This document shows positions 25,282 to 34,073 of a stretch of DNA of 64,000 nt, piece by piece. How positions within the stretch are numbered: position 1 is the first letter of the stretch; each line of letters starts with the position of its first letter. A model generated the notes under the pieces. The model made no database searches. It was not told the DNA's origin and saw nothing but the letters and a program-made list of their open reading frames with translations. The position numbers and the translations under genes were made by a program. Location: positions 1 to 64,000 of the forward strand of contig NZ_JAQBOF010000028.1 in NCBI RefSeq assembly GCF_028288185.1. Reading direction: 5' to 3'. The stretch is from Mucilaginibacter sp. (GTDB lineage Bacteria > Bacteroidota > Bacteroidia > Sphingobacteriales > Sphingobacteriaceae).

Positions 25282-25953
25282 CTACTTCAAATTAACCACC
25301 TCAACACCGGGGTGCGCTTTGGTATCAAACGTAAAAGTATTAGTGGGTACTTGCGCGTTAGTTATAAAGCTGCGTACAGTGTAGGTGTATTTGCTGCCGC
25401 CTTTGTCGAAGATAAGGGCGCTGTAAATTTGTTTCTTAACCTTGTCTATCAGCAGGCGTATTTTAAAGAATTGCTTTTTATCGTCCTCGGGCGTAAGGTC
25501 TACAGACTGGTAGGTTTTGCCGGCTATTTTTTGGTCGCCGGTGTATAGGTATTTGTAGCCATGCTCATACATGGTGAAAAGCTGCGCAGGGTTAAAGCTC
25601 TCGCTGCTGTTATCTACATTGCTTAGCTGTACTTCTTTGTCTTGTTTTAGGTAGGTCCACTGGCTTTTGCCATCGCTTATTATTTCCTGCTCAACCTCGG
25701 GTTTCGCGGTATTGTTGTATAAACTTACTTTAAACTTATTGCTTTTTGGCTGGGTTATTAAAGTACCGTTACGAGTTTCTTTAACGCCGGCCTGCGGGTT
25801 ATCAACCAGGATGCTAAAATCGCTTTTTATAACCGGGTACGATCTGTATTTCTGGCTTACCTGGTTTAGTATAGCTTTAGCCTGCGCGTCTTTTTGGGCG
25901 ATGGCGTTAATTGTTGGTATGGTTAATAGAAGATATATAAGTAGTTTTTTCAT
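25282..25953 (-). CDS. LolA-like outer-membrane lipoprotein carrier protein
   Basis: A 223-residue periplasmic protein with signal peptide 1-19 (ends AIAQ). The mature part matches the LolA/LolB half-barrel: AKAILNQVSQKYRSYPVIKSDFSI, then GTLITQPKSNKFKVSL, ISDGKSQWTYLKQDKEVQLSN and LTPEDDKKQFFKIRLLIDK. It should ferry lipoproteins across the periplasm. It lies 98 bases downstream of ftsK on the same strand, an order I know from other Bacteroidota, with a dispersed repeat between. Confidence 0.88.
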   Translation of the reverse strand: MKKLLIYLLLTIPTINAIAQKDAQAKAILNQVSQKYRSYPVIKSDFSILVDNPQAGVKETRNGTLITQPKSNKFKVSLYNNTAKPEVEQEIISDGKSQWTYLKQDKEVQLSNVDNSSESFNPAQLFTMYEHGYKYLYTGDQKIAGKTYQSVDLTPEDDKKQFFKIRLLIDKVKKQIYSALIFDKGGSKYTYTVRSFITNAQVPTNTFTFDTKAHPGVEVVNLK

Positions 25954-25963
25954 AAATGTATCT

Positions 25964-26050
25964 TAGCCCCCTCTAAATCTCCCCCGGTAGGGGAGACTTC
26001 TTTGTTTTTTTATTTAAGCCCTCCCTACCGGGGAGGGTTGGGAGGGGCTA
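25964..26050. repeat. Dispersed inverted repeat, family R2 copy A
   Basis: Outer ends TAGCCCC and GGGGCTA enclose CTCCCCCGGTAGGGGAG and CTCCCTACCGGGGAGGG, which can form several hairpins. It shares CCCCCTCTAAATCTCCC and GGGAGACTT with copy B at 38010-38098. It lies one base from the ftsK stop codon and 10 bases from the lolA start. Confidence 0.8.
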
Positions 26051-26051
26051 T

Positions 26052-28586
26052 TTATTTATCCAATGTCTCCAAATATTGCAACAACGAATACTCGTCCGGA
26101 TACAGCACCTCACGGGCTTTGCTGCCCTCAAACGGGCCAACTATACCTGCGGATTCAAGTTGGTCAATAATGCGACCTGCGCGGTTATAGCCCAGTTTAA
26201 GCTTGCGTTGTATCAATGAGGTCGAACCTTGTTGATGCATCACTATCAGGCGGGCCGCTTCTTCAAACATAGGGTCGCGGTCGTCCGGGTCAAATTCTTT
26301 GCTGCTGCTGCTTTCGCCTTCACCGACATACTCCGGCAATAGCATGGCAGTGGGGTAGCCGCGCTGGTTACCAATAAAATCTGATATCCGTTCAACCTCG
26401 GGCGTATCCACAAACGCGCATTGCAGGCGGATCAGATCACTGCCTGTCGAGAACAACATATCCCCACGGCCAATCAACTGGTCGGCACCGCCGGCATCCA
26501 ATATGGTACGCGAGTCAATCTTAGACAATACCCTAAACGCCAGCCTTGATGGGAAGTTGGCCTTAATAGTACCCGTAATAATATTAACAGACGGCCTTTG
26601 CGTAGCGATAACCAAATGTATTCCCACTGCACGGGCCAACTGCGCTATACGGGCTATTGGTTGCTCTACCTCTTTGCCGGCTGTCATCATCAGGTCGGCA
26701 AACTCGTCAATCACTAACACAATAAATGGCAGGTAACGGTGTTTCTCCGGATCGGCTATTTTACGATTGGTGAATTTGGCGTTATACTCTTTAAGGTTAC
26801 GTACCTGCGCGTCTTTCAGCAAGTCATAACGCTGGTCCATTTCAATACAAAGCGAATTAAGGGTGTTAACCACTTTCTTGGTATCGGTTATAATCGCGTC
26901 AGCCTCGTCCGGTAGTTTAGCAAGGAAATGGCGCTCTATTTTGCGGAATAACGTTAACTCTACCTTTTTAGGGTCGACTAACACAAACTTCAATTCGGCA
27001 GGGTGCTTTTTGTATAGCAGCGAAACCAATATCGCATTAATACCAACCGATTTACCCTGGCCTGTAGCACCGGCAACCAAAAGGTGAGGCATCTTAGCCA
27101 GATCGGCAATAAATACTTCGTTGGATATGGTCTTACCTAAAGCTATGGGCAGGTCCATAGTGGTATTCTGAAACTTCTCGGTAGCCAAAATAGACCGCAT
27201 AGATACCATTTCCGGGTTCTGATTTGGCACCTCAATACCAATAGTACCCTTACCCGGCATAGGCGCGATGATACGGATACCTAATGCCGCTAAACTTAAC
27301 GCGATATCGTCCTCTAAATTCTTGATCTTAGAGATCCGCACACCCGGCGCAGGTATAATTTCATATAGGGTTACTGTTGGGCCTATGGTGGCTTTTATCT
27401 TATCAATCTCTATATTATAATGGTTAAGCGTTTCAACAATTTTGTTTTTGTTGGCTTCCAGTTCGTCAGAGTTTACAGCTATTTTACCCGAGCCATAGTT
27501 TTCTAACAGATCAAGGGTAGGGTATTTATAGGATGCAAGGTCAAGTGTATGGTCATAAGTACCATACTGTTCAACCAATTTCCTGGCCTTTTCATCGTCT
27601 GATTTTTCAACGTTAAGGATCGGGTTAGGGCGCTCGGTTTCTAGCGTTAGCGGGATGTCGTCTCCCATGTCAGGATCAACGTTTTCATTATCGGGCGTTA
27701 ATACTACTGTTTCATGAAAATGAGGATCTTCCTGTACCAATGGCTGGTGTGTAAACGCCTCGGGTTTCATGGTATTATTGCCCTTTGGCCACTCAACCGG
27801 GTGAGATATTTCTTCGTCAACCAAATTAATCGGCTCAGGCATAAAAGCGTCCATTGAGCCATCGGCTATTGCTTCTTTGCGTTCGCGTTTGGGTATTTTA
27901 AAATCGATATTATAAGCAATTATCAATACAGTTAGCGCCGCGAATATTAATATACCGCCAATACCGGCCTGTCCTATCTGCGCATCCAATAAGCGATTGC
28001 TCCAATAACCAAATTCGCCCTCTAAAAAATGGGGGTAGTCAATGATAAAGGCGTGTACAAAACCAATAGCTACTGATATAAATACCAATCCAAAGAAAGC
28101 ATACCCCAAAGTTTTAGCAACCGAATACAGTTTTACTTTAAACAGCAACCGATAGCCTATCACGAAGAAAACAAATACAAAAATAAAGGAAGCTATGCCA
28201 AACCACTCAAATATAAACTGGTTGGCCAAGAGAGCGCCAAATTTGCCCAGCCAGTTTTCAACCACCGGGTTTTTAATGCCGTTTGCAATTAACTCTTGCT
28301 GTGTTTTAAACAAGTTGCCCCAGCCGCCGTTTGCTGCCGATACATAACTTTGATCTTGCTGCCAGGTAAACAGGTACGAGGTAAAAGCAATGGCGAAGAA
28401 AACCGAAAGTATAAGAAAAAACAGCCCCAGTATTTTTACAACGCGGCCATCCTGCAGGTCAAAAACCGGCATCCGTTCAACTTTTGGCTTTACCGGGCGT
28501 TCCCTCGAGCCTTTTTCTGAAGATTGACGAGGAAGATTTTCCTCTTTAAAACTATTTGATTTAAACTGATTTCCCTTTACCGGCAT
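26052..28586 (-). CDS. ftsK: DNA translocase FtsK
   Basis: An 844-residue membrane-anchored DNA pump that segregates chromosomes at the septum and activates XerCD. After a basic N-terminus there are four membrane helices between about 50 and 235. An acidic linker (about 240-340) is followed by the alpha/beta motor with Walker A GATGQGKS (Lys512) and Walker B FIVLVIDEFADL. The C-terminal gamma winged-helix (about 775-840: EEAARLIVMHQQGSTSLIQR, YNRAGRIIDQLE) would read the orienting DNA sequences. The length is usual for Bacteroidota. LolA follows downstream. Confidence 0.95.
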   Translation of the reverse strand: MPVKGNQFKSNSFKEENLPRQSSEKGSRERPVKPKVERMPVFDLQDGRVVKILGLFFLILSVFFAIAFTSYLFTWQQDQSYVSAANGGWGNLFKTQQELIANGIKNPVVENWLGKFGALLANQFIFEWFGIASFIFVFVFFVIGYRLLFKVKLYSVAKTLGYAFFGLVFISVAIGFVHAFIIDYPHFLEGEFGYWSNRLLDAQIGQAGIGGILIFAALTVLIIAYNIDFKIPKRERKEAIADGSMDAFMPEPINLVDEEISHPVEWPKGNNTMKPEAFTHQPLVQEDPHFHETVVLTPDNENVDPDMGDDIPLTLETERPNPILNVEKSDDEKARKLVEQYGTYDHTLDLASYKYPTLDLLENYGSGKIAVNSDELEANKNKIVETLNHYNIEIDKIKATIGPTVTLYEIIPAPGVRISKIKNLEDDIALSLAALGIRIIAPMPGKGTIGIEVPNQNPEMVSMRSILATEKFQNTTMDLPIALGKTISNEVFIADLAKMPHLLVAGATGQGKSVGINAILVSLLYKKHPAELKFVLVDPKKVELTLFRKIERHFLAKLPDEADAIITDTKKVVNTLNSLCIEMDQRYDLLKDAQVRNLKEYNAKFTNRKIADPEKHRYLPFIVLVIDEFADLMMTAGKEVEQPIARIAQLARAVGIHLVIATQRPSVNIITGTIKANFPSRLAFRVLSKIDSRTILDAGGADQLIGRGDMLFSTGSDLIRLQCAFVDTPEVERISDFIGNQRGYPTAMLLPEYVGEGESSSSKEFDPDDRDPMFEEAARLIVMHQQGSTSLIQRKLKLGYNRAGRIIDQLESAGIVGPFEGSKAREVLYPDEYSLLQYLETLDK

Positions 28587-28609
28587 CCCTTATGTAACAG
28601 AAGTATGTG

Positions 28610-28617
28610 CAAATATA
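28610..28617 (-). promoter_or_regulatory. Candidate -7 promoter box for ftsK
   Basis: On the minus strand this reads TATATTTG (TAnnTTTG), 23 bases before the ftsK ATG at 28586. A TTG (28636-28634 on the minus strand) lies 16 bases upstream as a possible -33 element. Confidence 0.45.
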
Positions 28618-28678
28618 AAGTTAATAGATTAAACAACTATGCGCAGTAATTTTTAATTTTTTAGTAATATTGACAATA

Positions 28679-29326
28679 ATGAGCGTAGAACTACTGGAGC
28701 AATATATCACCGAAGCTGATTTACCGGGCCTTAATAACCTGTTAACGCAGAACCCGGCGCTGGCGACCCAAATAACCAGCCATAAGGTTTCGCCGTTAAT
28801 GCTATCATGCTACTATAAAAAGCCCGAGGTTACCAAACTGCTTTTAAAGTTTGTTGAGGAAATTGATCTGTTTGAAGCATCGGCAGCAGGTAAGTTTGAT
28901 GTGGTTGCGCATATTATTTTTAACCACCCCGATGCTGTAAATTTATATGCCCATGATGGCTTTACACCATTAGGGCTTGCTTGTTATTTTGGCCAGTATG
29001 AGGTTGCCCGCTACCTGGTTTTAAAAGGTGCTGATGTTAACCTGCCATCAAATAATGGATTTAATGTGTTCCCGCTGCACTCGGCGGCCGCAGGTAATTA
29101 TACCAATATTGCCCGTATGCTGATTGATAATGGCGCGCAGGTAAATGTAAAACAACAGGCAGGCTCAACACCGCTACACTCCGCGGCACAAACAGGTAAT
29201 TTAGAATTATTGATACTGCTATTAGAAAACGGTGCCGAAGTTAATGCCCGCATGGAAGGCGGCAAACTACCCGCCGACCTGGCCCGCGAAAAAGGTTTTG
29301 ATGATATAGCCGAGATTTTAGCTTAA
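28679..29326 (+). CDS. Ankyrin-repeat protein
   Basis: A 215-residue soluble protein. At least four ankyrin repeats are clear from about residue 98: DGFTPLGLACYFGQYEVARYLV, NVFPLHSAAAGNYTNIARML, GSTPLHSAAQTGNLELLILLL and GKLPADLAREKGFDDIAEIL, each with GADVN-type loops. The N-terminal 90 residues are degenerate repeats. Such proteins bind other proteins; the partner is unknown. The ATG at 28679 is preferred over a TTG three codons upstream. It is divergent from ftsK. Confidence 0.88.
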   Translation: MSVELLEQYITEADLPGLNNLLTQNPALATQITSHKVSPLMLSCYYKKPEVTKLLLKFVEEIDLFEASAAGKFDVVAHIIFNHPDAVNLYAHDGFTPLGLACYFGQYEVARYLVLKGADVNLPSNNGFNVFPLHSAAAGNYTNIARMLIDNGAQVNVKQQAGSTPLHSAAQTGNLELLILLLENGAEVNARMEGGKLPADLAREKGFDDIAEILA

Positions 29327-29379
29327 AGCAAAAGACTAAAGTGAAAAGCTATCTACTATAAATTTATAAATGCGACCAA

Positions 29380-29460
29380 CCCCCTTTCCCGCTTGCGGAA
29401 GAGAGGTTGATCGAGCGAAGCGATGATCGGTCCGAAGGACTCCTACGGAGATGAGTAATC
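29380..29460. repeat. Composite inverted repeat (dispersed type)
   Basis: Contains CCGCTTGCGG, GATCGAGCGAAGCGATGATC and GGACTCCTACGGAG, hairpin strings related to those at 10977-11125 and 14866-15026. It lies between two convergent genes. No gene is credited here. Confidence 0.55.
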
Positions 29461-29485
29461 GCCACTAGACAAACCACACTCCATA

Positions 29486-29518
29486 AAAAAAGCGATAGGC
29501 ATAACACCATCGCTTTCT
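29486..29518 (-). terminator. Rho-independent terminator on the minus strand
   Basis: Read on the minus strand, AAAGCGAT (29516-29509) pairs with ATCGCTTT (29496-29489), followed by a T-run. It lies downstream of the exported-protein gene at 29572. Confidence 0.7.
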
Positions 29519-29571
29519 CCAACAAATATGTTAAAACCACCCACCCGCTGTTACACGGGCGGATGTAGGGG

Positions 29572-30108
29572 TTAATTAGATACAAATGCGTTGTAATTTG
29601 CTGTTGCCAGGTTGGCAATTTTGCCGGTGGCGTTAGCTAAAATTACTACGTTACGTTCGCCATATTTTGCAACAAGGTTCTTTACATATAACCATTGTTG
29701 ATATTTTAGCGGGATCTTAGTCTCTTTTTTCTGAGCAAAAAATGCAGGGTCGGTGGCTATCATTGTTTTTACAGCCGCGTAAAAATCAGGGTTAACCGGC
29801 GCGGTCGAACTCATGGTTGGATAAGCTTCACCCCAGGTATTATAAAAATCTTCAAACAGCTTCTCTTTTTGCACATTAGTGTGGTATATCCACGGTGTTG
29901 ATGTATTGTATAAATAATCTACATAAACCTTAAATGTTTGATAATCCGGGTTCTGCGTCAGTGCTTGTCGTATGCAATCTATGTTGTTTTCAATAAGGCT
30001 CGCTATGGTTTGTGGGTCTTTTGTGGTTAGGATATCATTGATAGGGCATTGGGCTTTTGCCGTAGTTATACCAAAAGCTAACAAACATAACATTAGTGCT
30101 TTTTTCAT
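29572..30108 (-). CDS. Exported protein of unknown function
   Basis: A 178-residue protein with signal peptide 1-19 (ends TAKAQ). The mature part is mostly helical and rich in Tyr/Asn/Thr: IASLIENNIDCIRQALTQNPDYQTFKVYVDYLYN and KNLVAKYGERNVVILANATGKIANL. It has two cysteines in the mature part (one near the N-terminus, one in NNIDC) that might form a disulfide. No known family. A minus-strand terminator follows. Confidence 0.65.
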   Translation of the reverse strand: MKKALMLCLLAFGITTAKAQCPINDILTTKDPQTIASLIENNIDCIRQALTQNPDYQTFKVYVDYLYNTSTPWIYHTNVQKEKLFEDFYNTWGEAYPTMSSTAPVNPDFYAAVKTMIATDPAFFAQKKETKIPLKYQQWLYVKNLVAKYGERNVVILANATGKIANLATANYNAFVSN

Positions 30109-30282
30109 AATTCTACCTCCTTACTAATTGGTATTATAAAGTTACAACATAATCATAGCAAAAATGTTACAATCGGCAAAAATATTTTTAGAGTAGCTGG
30201 GTATAAGTATTTTACGGTATTTAAACGCACTCCAAATAGCCTTTTAGCTTTATTTATGTATTTTCAGGGCTTAAATTAGTTT

Positions 30283-32142
30283 ATGAAAAAACTGTTCTTC
30301 TTAATATCCTGTCTGATCTCTTTAACCGCCTGTGCGCAGGACGATGCCGCTTATATTAAAGCCAACTATTCCAAGCATGAGTACCAGATACCTATGCGCG
30401 ATGGAAAAAAGCTTTTCACATCGGTATATATACCTAACGACCAATCTAAAAAATATCCGTTTATGATGGATCGGACCTGTTATAGTGTGGCACCCTATGG
30501 GGCTGATTATAAACTAAGTATTGGCCCATCGCCAAAGTTTATACATGACGGTTATATTTTTGTTTATCAGGATGTGCGGGGCCGCTGGATGAGCGAAGGT
30601 ATTTATGAAGAAATGACCCCCGAGCTGGAGATACATAAAACCAATAAAGACGTTGATGAAGGTACCGACACCTATGATACGATTGATTGGCTGCTAAAAA
30701 ATATACCCAACAATAATGGTAAAGTAGGAGCGTGGGGGATATCCTATCCCGGTTTTTATACCACCACCGCTTTGTTAAGCCGTCACCCTGCTTTGGTAGC
30801 TGCATCGCCGCAGGCACCTATTGCCGATTTATGGCGAGATGACGGCTGGCATAATGGCGCTTTCTTTTTGGTGGCCAACTTTGGCTTTTATCCCGGCTTT
30901 ACTAACCGGCAGGATGATAAACCAACCCAACACAGGGGTACGCCATTTAATGCCGGTACTAGGGATGGCTACGACTTTTTTATGAAGATGGGGCCGATGA
31001 AAAACACTAACGATAAGTACTATAAAGATACTATTCGCCTTTGGAATGAAATGATCGATCATCCGGATTACGACCAGCATTGGAAGGACCGCAACGTATT
31101 AACGCACTTACACGATATTAAAACAGCGGTACTGGTTACCGGTGGCTGGTATGATGCCGAAGATCTATATGGTGCTATTAATACTTATAAAACGCTGGTA
31201 AAAAAGAATCCGGCTAACGCACATATTTACTTTGCCATGGGGCCTTGGGTGCACGGCGGCTGGGCGCGTGGTTTAGGCGATCATTTGGGCGATGTGGATT
31301 TTGGCGGCCCACAGGGCCCGCATTATCGGGATGATATTGAGTACCGTTTTTTTAGTCATTATTTAAAGGGTACGCCTATGGCCATACCTAACGTATCAAC
31401 CTTTGAAACCGGCACTAACAAATGGAAAAGCTATGATGTATGGCCGCCAAGAAATACCGAGGATAGGGAATTATACCTGTTGCCTGGCGGCAAACTATCA
31501 TTTAAAGCACCTGTAGCGATAACAGATAGTTATGACGAATATGTATCAGACCCGGCTAATCCCGTACCGTTTGTAGCCGACAAAAGTCAAACTATGGATA
31601 TGCAGCGCGAATACATGACTGCCGACCAGCGCTTTTTAGCTGATCGTAAGGATGTATTAAACTATCAAACCGATGTACTGGATAAGGATGTTACCATAGC
31701 CGGCAATATCTGGGCAAACCTTAAAGTAGCTACCACCGGCACCGATGCCGATTTTGTAGTAAAGGTGCTGGATGTTTATCCTGACACTGCATCAAACAAT
31801 AAATTTACCGGCACAGGCGTAAAAATGGCAGGCTACGAGCAAATGGTACGGAGTGAGCCTATCCGCGGTAAATATCGCAACAGCTTTGAGCACCCCGAGC
31901 CATTTGTGCCCGGCCAGGTAACGCCTGTTAATTTTGAACTACAGGATGTGCTGCACACTTTTAAAAAGGGCCATAAAATAATGGTACAGGTACAAAGCAC
32001 CTGGTTCCCGCTTATAGACCGTAACCCGCAAACTTTTGTAAATATTATGAAAGCCAATGAGAGCGATTTTAAAAAGGCAACGCATAGGATATATACTTCT
32101 AAGGAGCATCCTAGTTTTTTAAAGGTGAGGGTGGTGGAGTAA
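30283..32142 (+). CDS. CocE/NonD family serine hydrolase
   Basis: A 619-residue exported alpha/beta hydrolase of the X-Pro dipeptidyl-peptidase/cocaine esterase class, with a signal peptide (about 1-18, LTACAQ). The N-terminal catalytic domain has PMRDGKKLFTSVY, YQDVRGRWMSEG and the nucleophile elbow GISYPG with Ser154. The catalytic His is probably in GPWVHGGWARG (about 322-332). A jelly-roll C-terminal domain starts near 400 and includes ATTGTDADFVVKVLDVYPD and QVQSTWFPLIDRNPQ. It could cleave acyl side chains of beta-lactams, esters or peptides; the substrate is unknown. It stands alone. Confidence 0.9.
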   Translation: MKKLFFLISCLISLTACAQDDAAYIKANYSKHEYQIPMRDGKKLFTSVYIPNDQSKKYPFMMDRTCYSVAPYGADYKLSIGPSPKFIHDGYIFVYQDVRGRWMSEGIYEEMTPELEIHKTNKDVDEGTDTYDTIDWLLKNIPNNNGKVGAWGISYPGFYTTTALLSRHPALVAASPQAPIADLWRDDGWHNGAFFLVANFGFYPGFTNRQDDKPTQHRGTPFNAGTRDGYDFFMKMGPMKNTNDKYYKDTIRLWNEMIDHPDYDQHWKDRNVLTHLHDIKTAVLVTGGWYDAEDLYGAINTYKTLVKKNPANAHIYFAMGPWVHGGWARGLGDHLGDVDFGGPQGPHYRDDIEYRFFSHYLKGTPMAIPNVSTFETGTNKWKSYDVWPPRNTEDRELYLLPGGKLSFKAPVAITDSYDEYVSDPANPVPFVADKSQTMDMQREYMTADQRFLADRKDVLNYQTDVLDKDVTIAGNIWANLKVATTGTDADFVVKVLDVYPDTASNNKFTGTGVKMAGYEQMVRSEPIRGKYRNSFEHPEPFVPGQVTPVNFELQDVLHTFKKGHKIMVQVQSTWFPLIDRNPQTFVNIMKANESDFKKATHRIYTSKEHPSFLKVRVVE

Positions 32143-32152
32143 TATGCTTTTC

Positions 32153-32185
32153 AGACTTACGAAGTTTTTAAAACTTCGTAAGTCT
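32153..32185 (+). repeat. Dispersed hairpin, family R6 copy 2 (probable terminator)
   Basis: Arms AGACTTACGAAGTTTT (32153-32168) and AAAACTTCGTAAGTCT (32170-32185) are perfectly complementary. The centre is shared with the hairpin at 3584-3620. It follows the CocE gene by about ten bases. Confidence 0.75.
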
Positions 32186-32314
32186 TTCATCATCAATAAA
32201 CAAAATTCATGTCATTTCGAGCCATAGCGAACAGTATAATTAAAAAAAACCGCAAAGATTAAAACCAGCATATTATTAACTAAATCATTATTTTAGCAAC
32301 CTATAACCTTATCC

Positions 32315-33295
32315 ATGAAATTGAAATTTCTCATCACCGCAATTTGCTGCCTGTTTTTTATCACTCAAAGTTTTGCGCAAAAAAAGCAAAATGTTTATTT
32401 CTTAAAGAACTCAGGAATGATAGTGTCAAACATTGATAGCGCCGATTTTATAAGAGTAGTAAGTGAACCCGACTCAGGATCGACCTTGTATAATGTTGCT
32501 GAATATTATAAAAATAACAAGATTAAGTTATCGGGAAAAAGCTCAAGAGTAGATCCCCCTTGGTTTGAAGGGGCATGTGTAAGCTATTACCCATCAGGTA
32601 AAAAGAAGGACTTGGTTAATTATAAAGGCGGTATCCGCGAAGGTGATAATTATGAATTTTTTAAAAACGGAAAATTATACGTCCATAAAAAAGTTCTATC
32701 GATAGAAAAAGCAAATCAGGGAAATGTTATGACGGGCGATGTTTTAATACTGGATTGCGCAGACAGTACGGGTAAGGTTATTGCCACGGATGGTAATGGC
32801 TATTATATTGGTTATGATGATGATTTTAAACATATATATGAAGAAGGCGAAATAAAATCAGGCTTAAAAAATGGAAAATGGAAAGGCGGATACGACCACA
32901 AGACCGACAAAATAACTTTTGACGAAGAGTATGACAACGGAAATTTAATATCCGGTAAAGCTGTTGATGGAAATAATGTAACTTATAATTATAACAAACG
33001 CGATGTTCAACCGCAATTCCCGGGTGGTTTATCTGCCTTTGGCACATATTTAGGCAATAATATAAAATATCCTTATGGTGCTACAACAAACCGTATTCAA
33101 GGAATAGTACTAATTAAATTTGTTGTCCAAAAAGATGGCTCATTGACCGACTTTGAAGTACTTAGGGACCCGGACATAAGGCTAACAGCCGAGGCTTTGC
33201 GTGTACTAAAAAAATCGCCCAATTGGTTGCCTGGTGTGCAATATGGTAGGCCGGTAAGGGTTTCATATACCGTACCCGTAAATTTTAAATTGTAA
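32315..33295 (+). CDS. TonB C-terminal-domain protein with MORN-like repeats
   Basis: A 326-residue protein with a cleavable-looking signal peptide (about 1-21, ends QSFAQ). Two MORN/YwqK-like segments follow (about 92-130, YYPSGKKKDLVNYKGGIREG; about 178-225, YEEGEIKSGLKNGKWKGGYD). A TonB C-terminal domain spans about 236-326 (PQFPGGLSAFGTYLGNNIKYP, GIVLIKFVVQKDGSLTDFEVLRDP). Classical TonB has an uncleaved membrane anchor to contact ExbB-ExbD, and this one seems to lack it. It may be a periplasmic protein using the TonB fold for another contact. Confidence 0.82.
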   Translation: MKLKFLITAICCLFFITQSFAQKKQNVYFLKNSGMIVSNIDSADFIRVVSEPDSGSTLYNVAEYYKNNKIKLSGKSSRVDPPWFEGACVSYYPSGKKKDLVNYKGGIREGDNYEFFKNGKLYVHKKVLSIEKANQGNVMTGDVLILDCADSTGKVIATDGNGYYIGYDDDFKHIYEEGEIKSGLKNGKWKGGYDHKTDKITFDEEYDNGNLISGKAVDGNNVTYNYNKRDVQPQFPGGLSAFGTYLGNNIKYPYGATTNRIQGIVLIKFVVQKDGSLTDFEVLRDPDIRLTAEALRVLKKSPNWLPGVQYGRPVRVSYTVPVNFKL

Positions 33296-33299
33296 TTCT

Positions 33300-33926
33300 C
33301 TAAATAAAAAGCTTTTGTATAGATATTTCCTGTTCCGCAGTATGGGCTACACAAGCTTTGTAGTCAGTGGCAATATCAATGGGAGATAAGTAGTAATTAT
33401 CGCCCTTATAAATAAAACTATCGGCAGATACATCAATATCCAGCAACGGTGTATAAACACCTGTACCTACCGCTTTTAACAAGGCTTCCTTGCGTGTCCA
33501 GTAAGTAAAAAATTCGGTATCAGGGTTTTTAGCATTACGGATGTTTTCCTGCTCGGTAGCCGTAAAATAGTCATCGTAGTTAATATCCACAGGTTTCATC
33601 AGTTCAATATCAATACCTACCTTTCCGTTTAGCGTAGCACAGCCAATTACCCGGTTGCCCGAGTGTGATATATTAAAATCAAACCCATCATTAAAATAAG
33701 GGCGCTGGTAATCGTTGTAAACAATTTCGGCCAGGGTAAGGTCTGCATCAAAATACTTTATCAGAGCCAAGATCAACAGGTTGCCGCATACAGATAGTTG
33801 TACATCCAGATGATTTCTTTTTAACAATATTTTCTGCTTTATCCCATCAGGAATCAACTCCATTTTTTGTTGCAGCTCCTCATTGGTCCATGGACTTAGT
33901 ATTTCTGTATGATAGCAAATTATCAT
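33300..33926 (-). CDS. 4'-Phosphopantetheinyl transferase (Sfp type)
   Basis: A 208-residue enzyme that would transfer phosphopantetheine from CoA to a serine of a carrier protein. The Sfp-type motifs are clear: FNISHSGNRVIG (about 80-91), GIDIELM with the Mg2+-binding Asp (about 100-106) and FFTYWTRKEALLKAVGTG with the catalytic Glu/Lys (about 139-156). The gene is divergent from the NRPS at 34074, 147 bases apart, and is very probably the activator of its PCP domain. It ends four bases from the convergent TonB-like gene. Confidence 0.9.
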   Translation of the reverse strand: MIICYHTEILSPWTNEELQQKMELIPDGIKQKILLKRNHLDVQLSVCGNLLILALIKYFDADLTLAEIVYNDYQRPYFNDGFDFNISHSGNRVIGCATLNGKVGIDIELMKPVDINYDDYFTATEQENIRNAKNPDTEFFTYWTRKEALLKAVGTGVYTPLLDIDVSADSFIYKGDNYYLSPIDIATDYKACVAHTAEQEISIQKLFI

Positions 33927-34073
33927 TTGTAATAATATTGTTTCAATTATAACGGGTTAAACTATATCTGGTTTATTTTATCTGAAATATAAACTAACAA
34001 TGCTTACTATTGATGTGTAGTTAAGCCTAGCTATATTATAAACCAATACCCCTAAAGTAACTATATATTTAAT

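Noticed and set aside
29364..29618. Open frame of 84 codons on the minus strand
   Set aside because: It overlaps the exported-protein gene in another frame, a terminator and a dispersed repeat.
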